DNA from: Dehalobacter sp. CP | GTDB lineage: Bacteria; Bacillota_B; Desulfitobacteriia; Desulfitobacteriales; Syntrophobotulaceae | Direction: 5' to 3' | Assembly (NCBI GenBank): GCA_009910795.1 | Contig: VMEE01000056.1 | Location: 1-7,742 of the forward strand | DNA length: 7,742 nucleotides | Shown here: one piece after another, positions 6,514 to 7,742 of the stretch | Layout: every line of letters begins with the position of its first letter | How positions within the stretch are numbered: the stretch's first letter is position 1 | Position numbers and translations under genes: made by a program | Notes under the pieces: model-generated | Seen by the model: the letters and a program-made list of their open reading frames with translations, nothing else | What the model was told of the DNA's origin: nothing | The model's database searches: none

Positions 6514-7563
6514 ATGAATCAAGATGTTATCCTTGCTCCGGACGTTATATTGGATCCAGTTAGCCTTTCATTAAACTTGGCATATTTCGGTAGACGAGGA
6601 AAGATAGGAGTCCCCTTGCCTTGGCTCTGGGAAGAACTGACTCTTAGTTTTGGATTGCTATCAATTGCCGATGCAATGTGGTATTATTCGGAATCTCAAG
6701 CAGAGGATCTGCTTAGCGAAAGCATTTGGTTCGAGTGGGATCTCATTGAAAAAGGATGTATCGATCCCACGAAGAAGCTTGATAATTCACTGGCCATTTT
6801 AAAGACTGCATACGACTTCGGAATTGTTTATCCGTTTGTTACCGAATATGATAGGCGGTATTTCGAATCAGGAGGGTGGCAAACCTGGTTATTGGAGCTC
6901 TTCCCCAAATATGAGGTAATCCCATTCGATAAAGAAAATATAGATCTCATAAATTCAATAAGTCTAAAATCAATAAGTAAAAAATATAATATAGATGGCA
7001 ATAAACTTGAAGAATTAATTAAACGGAATGAAAATTGGTCCACACGAGTTGGTTCGGAATATAAAATTTACGAAGATTTTAGAAGAATAGATCTAAAAAT
7101 AGGTCAAATCTTTACTGCATGTTTTAATCAATATTCCATCTCAAGCTCAAAAGACGATGTAAAGCAAATAATAGATAAAAAGATTGGATTGTATCCAATA
7201 GATATAAATAATGATGAAAAGATTCTGCCGATAGTAGAACTATTGAGCTTGGATCCGCATAAGTTTACAATAAGTGATATTATTAATATCATTGAAAATC
7301 GAGATACCATCGGCAAATTAGGAGAGATTATGTCTGTCCTAGGAGAACTAGATGATATGAGCGAAAGACTCGAAATCAGGAACGATCTATTGGTTTATAT
7401 ATTAGGGTTTGTGCCAATTATTGACCTCCCGCTGAAAATTTTCGAGGGAGTAAAATTGGTCTCAAGAAAGATAAAATCATTTAGGAAAAAAGATAAAAAC
7501 TACAGCATCTATTTTGATGCAAATAAATGGAAGAACGATTATAAAAAAAGATCGAATCTTTGA
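6514..7563 (+). CDS. hypothetical protein, 349 residues, unrecognised
   Basis: I do not recognise this protein. The start is secure because of the strong AGGAGG site. The N-terminal third (1-135) is rich in aromatic residues and fairly hydrophobic (PLPWLWEELTLSFGLLSIAD at 34-53, WYYSESQAEDLL, WQTWLLELFP) and looks like a folded domain. Residues 147-170 (SISLKSISKKYNIDGNKLEELIKR) resemble a helix-turn-helix only loosely. Residues 210-290 are charged and lysine-, aspartate- and isoleucine-rich. Residues 291-310 (DLLVYILGFVPIIDLPLKIF) form a hydrophobic segment followed by a very basic tail, which could touch a membrane or be a buried helix. No signal peptide, nuclease, ATPase or zinc motif is visible. 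Base use changes within the gene: the first 400 bases are moderately AT-rich, the rest strongly so, unlike the R-M genes. It ends in tandem stops, TGA TAA. It may be a defence-associated accessory gene or an unrelated acquired gene; position is the only link. Confidence 0.8.
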   Translation: MNQDVILAPDVILDPVSLSLNLAYFGRRGKIGVPLPWLWEELTLSFGLLSIADAMWYYSESQAEDLLSESIWFEWDLIEKGCIDPTKKLDNSLAILKTAYDFGIVYPFVTEYDRRYFESGGWQTWLLELFPKYEVIPFDKENIDLINSISLKSISKKYNIDGNKLEELIKRNENWSTRVGSEYKIYEDFRRIDLKIGQIFTACFNQYSISSSKDDVKQIIDKKIGLYPIDINNDEKILPIVELLSLDPHKFTISDIINIIENRDTIGKLGEIMSVLGELDDMSERLEIRNDLLVYILGFVPIIDLPLKIFEGVKLVSRKIKSFRKKDKNYSIYFDANKWKNDYKKRSNL

Positions 7564-7568
7564 TAAGA

Positions 7569-7583
7569 AATCTAATTTAGATT
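7569..7583. repeat. short palindrome after the orphan gene
   Basis: AATCTAA and TTAGATT flank a single T, five bases after the stop. As RNA it can form only a weak five-pair stem, and no T tract follows, so I do not call it a terminator. Confidence 0.3.
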
Positions 7584-7624
7584 GTGAAATAATGATAATA
7601 AAAATATGACTTGGTATAATAAGT

Positions 7625-7640
7625 AATCAATATGTTGATT
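7625..7640. repeat. short inverted repeat in the 3' flank
   Basis: AATCAA and TTGATT flank TATG, a perfect six-pair stem with a four-base loop, extendable by a U·G pair. It is not followed by a T tract. It may be a weak 3'-end hairpin or chance in AT-rich DNA. Confidence 0.3.
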
Positions 7641-7713
7641 GCGTTAAGCTGCTCTGATGTCCGTTTGGGAGGATTTATTGAAGAGAAACGTGAGAAAACT
7701 ACTAAGTATTGAC

Positions 7714-7741
7714 ATTTGATGCACAAATTAAATCATCAAAT
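7714..7741. repeat. 8-bp inverted repeat at the right edge
   Basis: ATTTGATG at 7714-7721 and CATCAAAT at 7734-7741 are perfect arms around 12 AT-rich bases. It could be an operator or hairpin of the next gene beyond the window. The remaining sequence from 7564 holds no gene I can support. Confidence 0.35.
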
Positions 7742-7742
7742 C

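Noticed and set aside
7569..7640. Intrinsic terminator for the orphan gene
   Set aside because: The hairpins are short and AT-rich and neither is followed by a run of T on the coding strand.
7657..7719. Short open frame beginning ATGTCCGTTTGG
   Set aside because: It is only 20 codons long, has no ribosome binding site at the right distance, and overlaps the inverted repeat at the edge.
1..7742. tRNA, rRNA, CRISPR array or complete insertion sequence
   Set aside because: I saw no repeated spacer pattern, no cloverleaf with a TTCRANY arm, no rRNA-like stretch and no transposase motif in any frame.

Overview
This window holds a Type III-like restriction-modification locus on the minus strand. 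An unrecognised, AT-rich gene is transcribed divergently from it on the plus strand. The organism cannot be named from the sequence. The R-M genes are of roughly balanced GC and use many AGG, AGA and ATA codons. Upstream regions carry archaeal-looking TATA elements more readily than clean bacterial -35/-10 pairs. A methanogen-like archaeon is therefore my first guess, held weakly; a bacterium is not excluded.

Layout from left to right. Positions 1-334 hold no intact gene, only a coding-like but stop-interrupted stretch on the minus strand (about 6-218) and a small cluster of palindromes. Positions 335-688 (minus) encode a 117-residue HNH-type protein with a second zinc-binding knuckle. Positions 791-3592 (minus) encode a complete 933-residue SF2 helicase fused to a PD-(D/E)XK nuclease, the Res subunit. 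Positions 3589-6152 (minus) encode the Mod-type adenine methyltransferase, split into two overlapping frames. The catalytic DPPY half is 5034-6152; the AdoMet-binding DPTCGSGTT half, with a long C-terminal extension, is 3589-5046. Adding one A to an A4 run on the coding strand (5073-5076) would restore a single reading frame of about 854 residues with a sensible junction peptide. Positions 6153-6513 form a divergent intergenic region with clustered palindromes. Positions 6514-7563 (plus) encode a 349-residue protein that I do not recognise. Positions 7564-7742 contain only short inverted repeats.

How the parts would work together: mod and res overlap by the four bases ATGA, so they are probably co-transcribed and translationally coupled. 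In known Type III systems Mod recognises and methylates the site on its own, and the Mod-Res complex cleaves with ATP. The split in mod is therefore the key question of the window. It could be an assembly error in a homopolymer, a real inactivating deletion, a two-polypeptide enzyme like some natural split methyltransferases, or a recoding site. The HNH gene just downstream of res and the divergent orphan gene look like accessory parts of the same defence-type locus, but that association rests on position alone.
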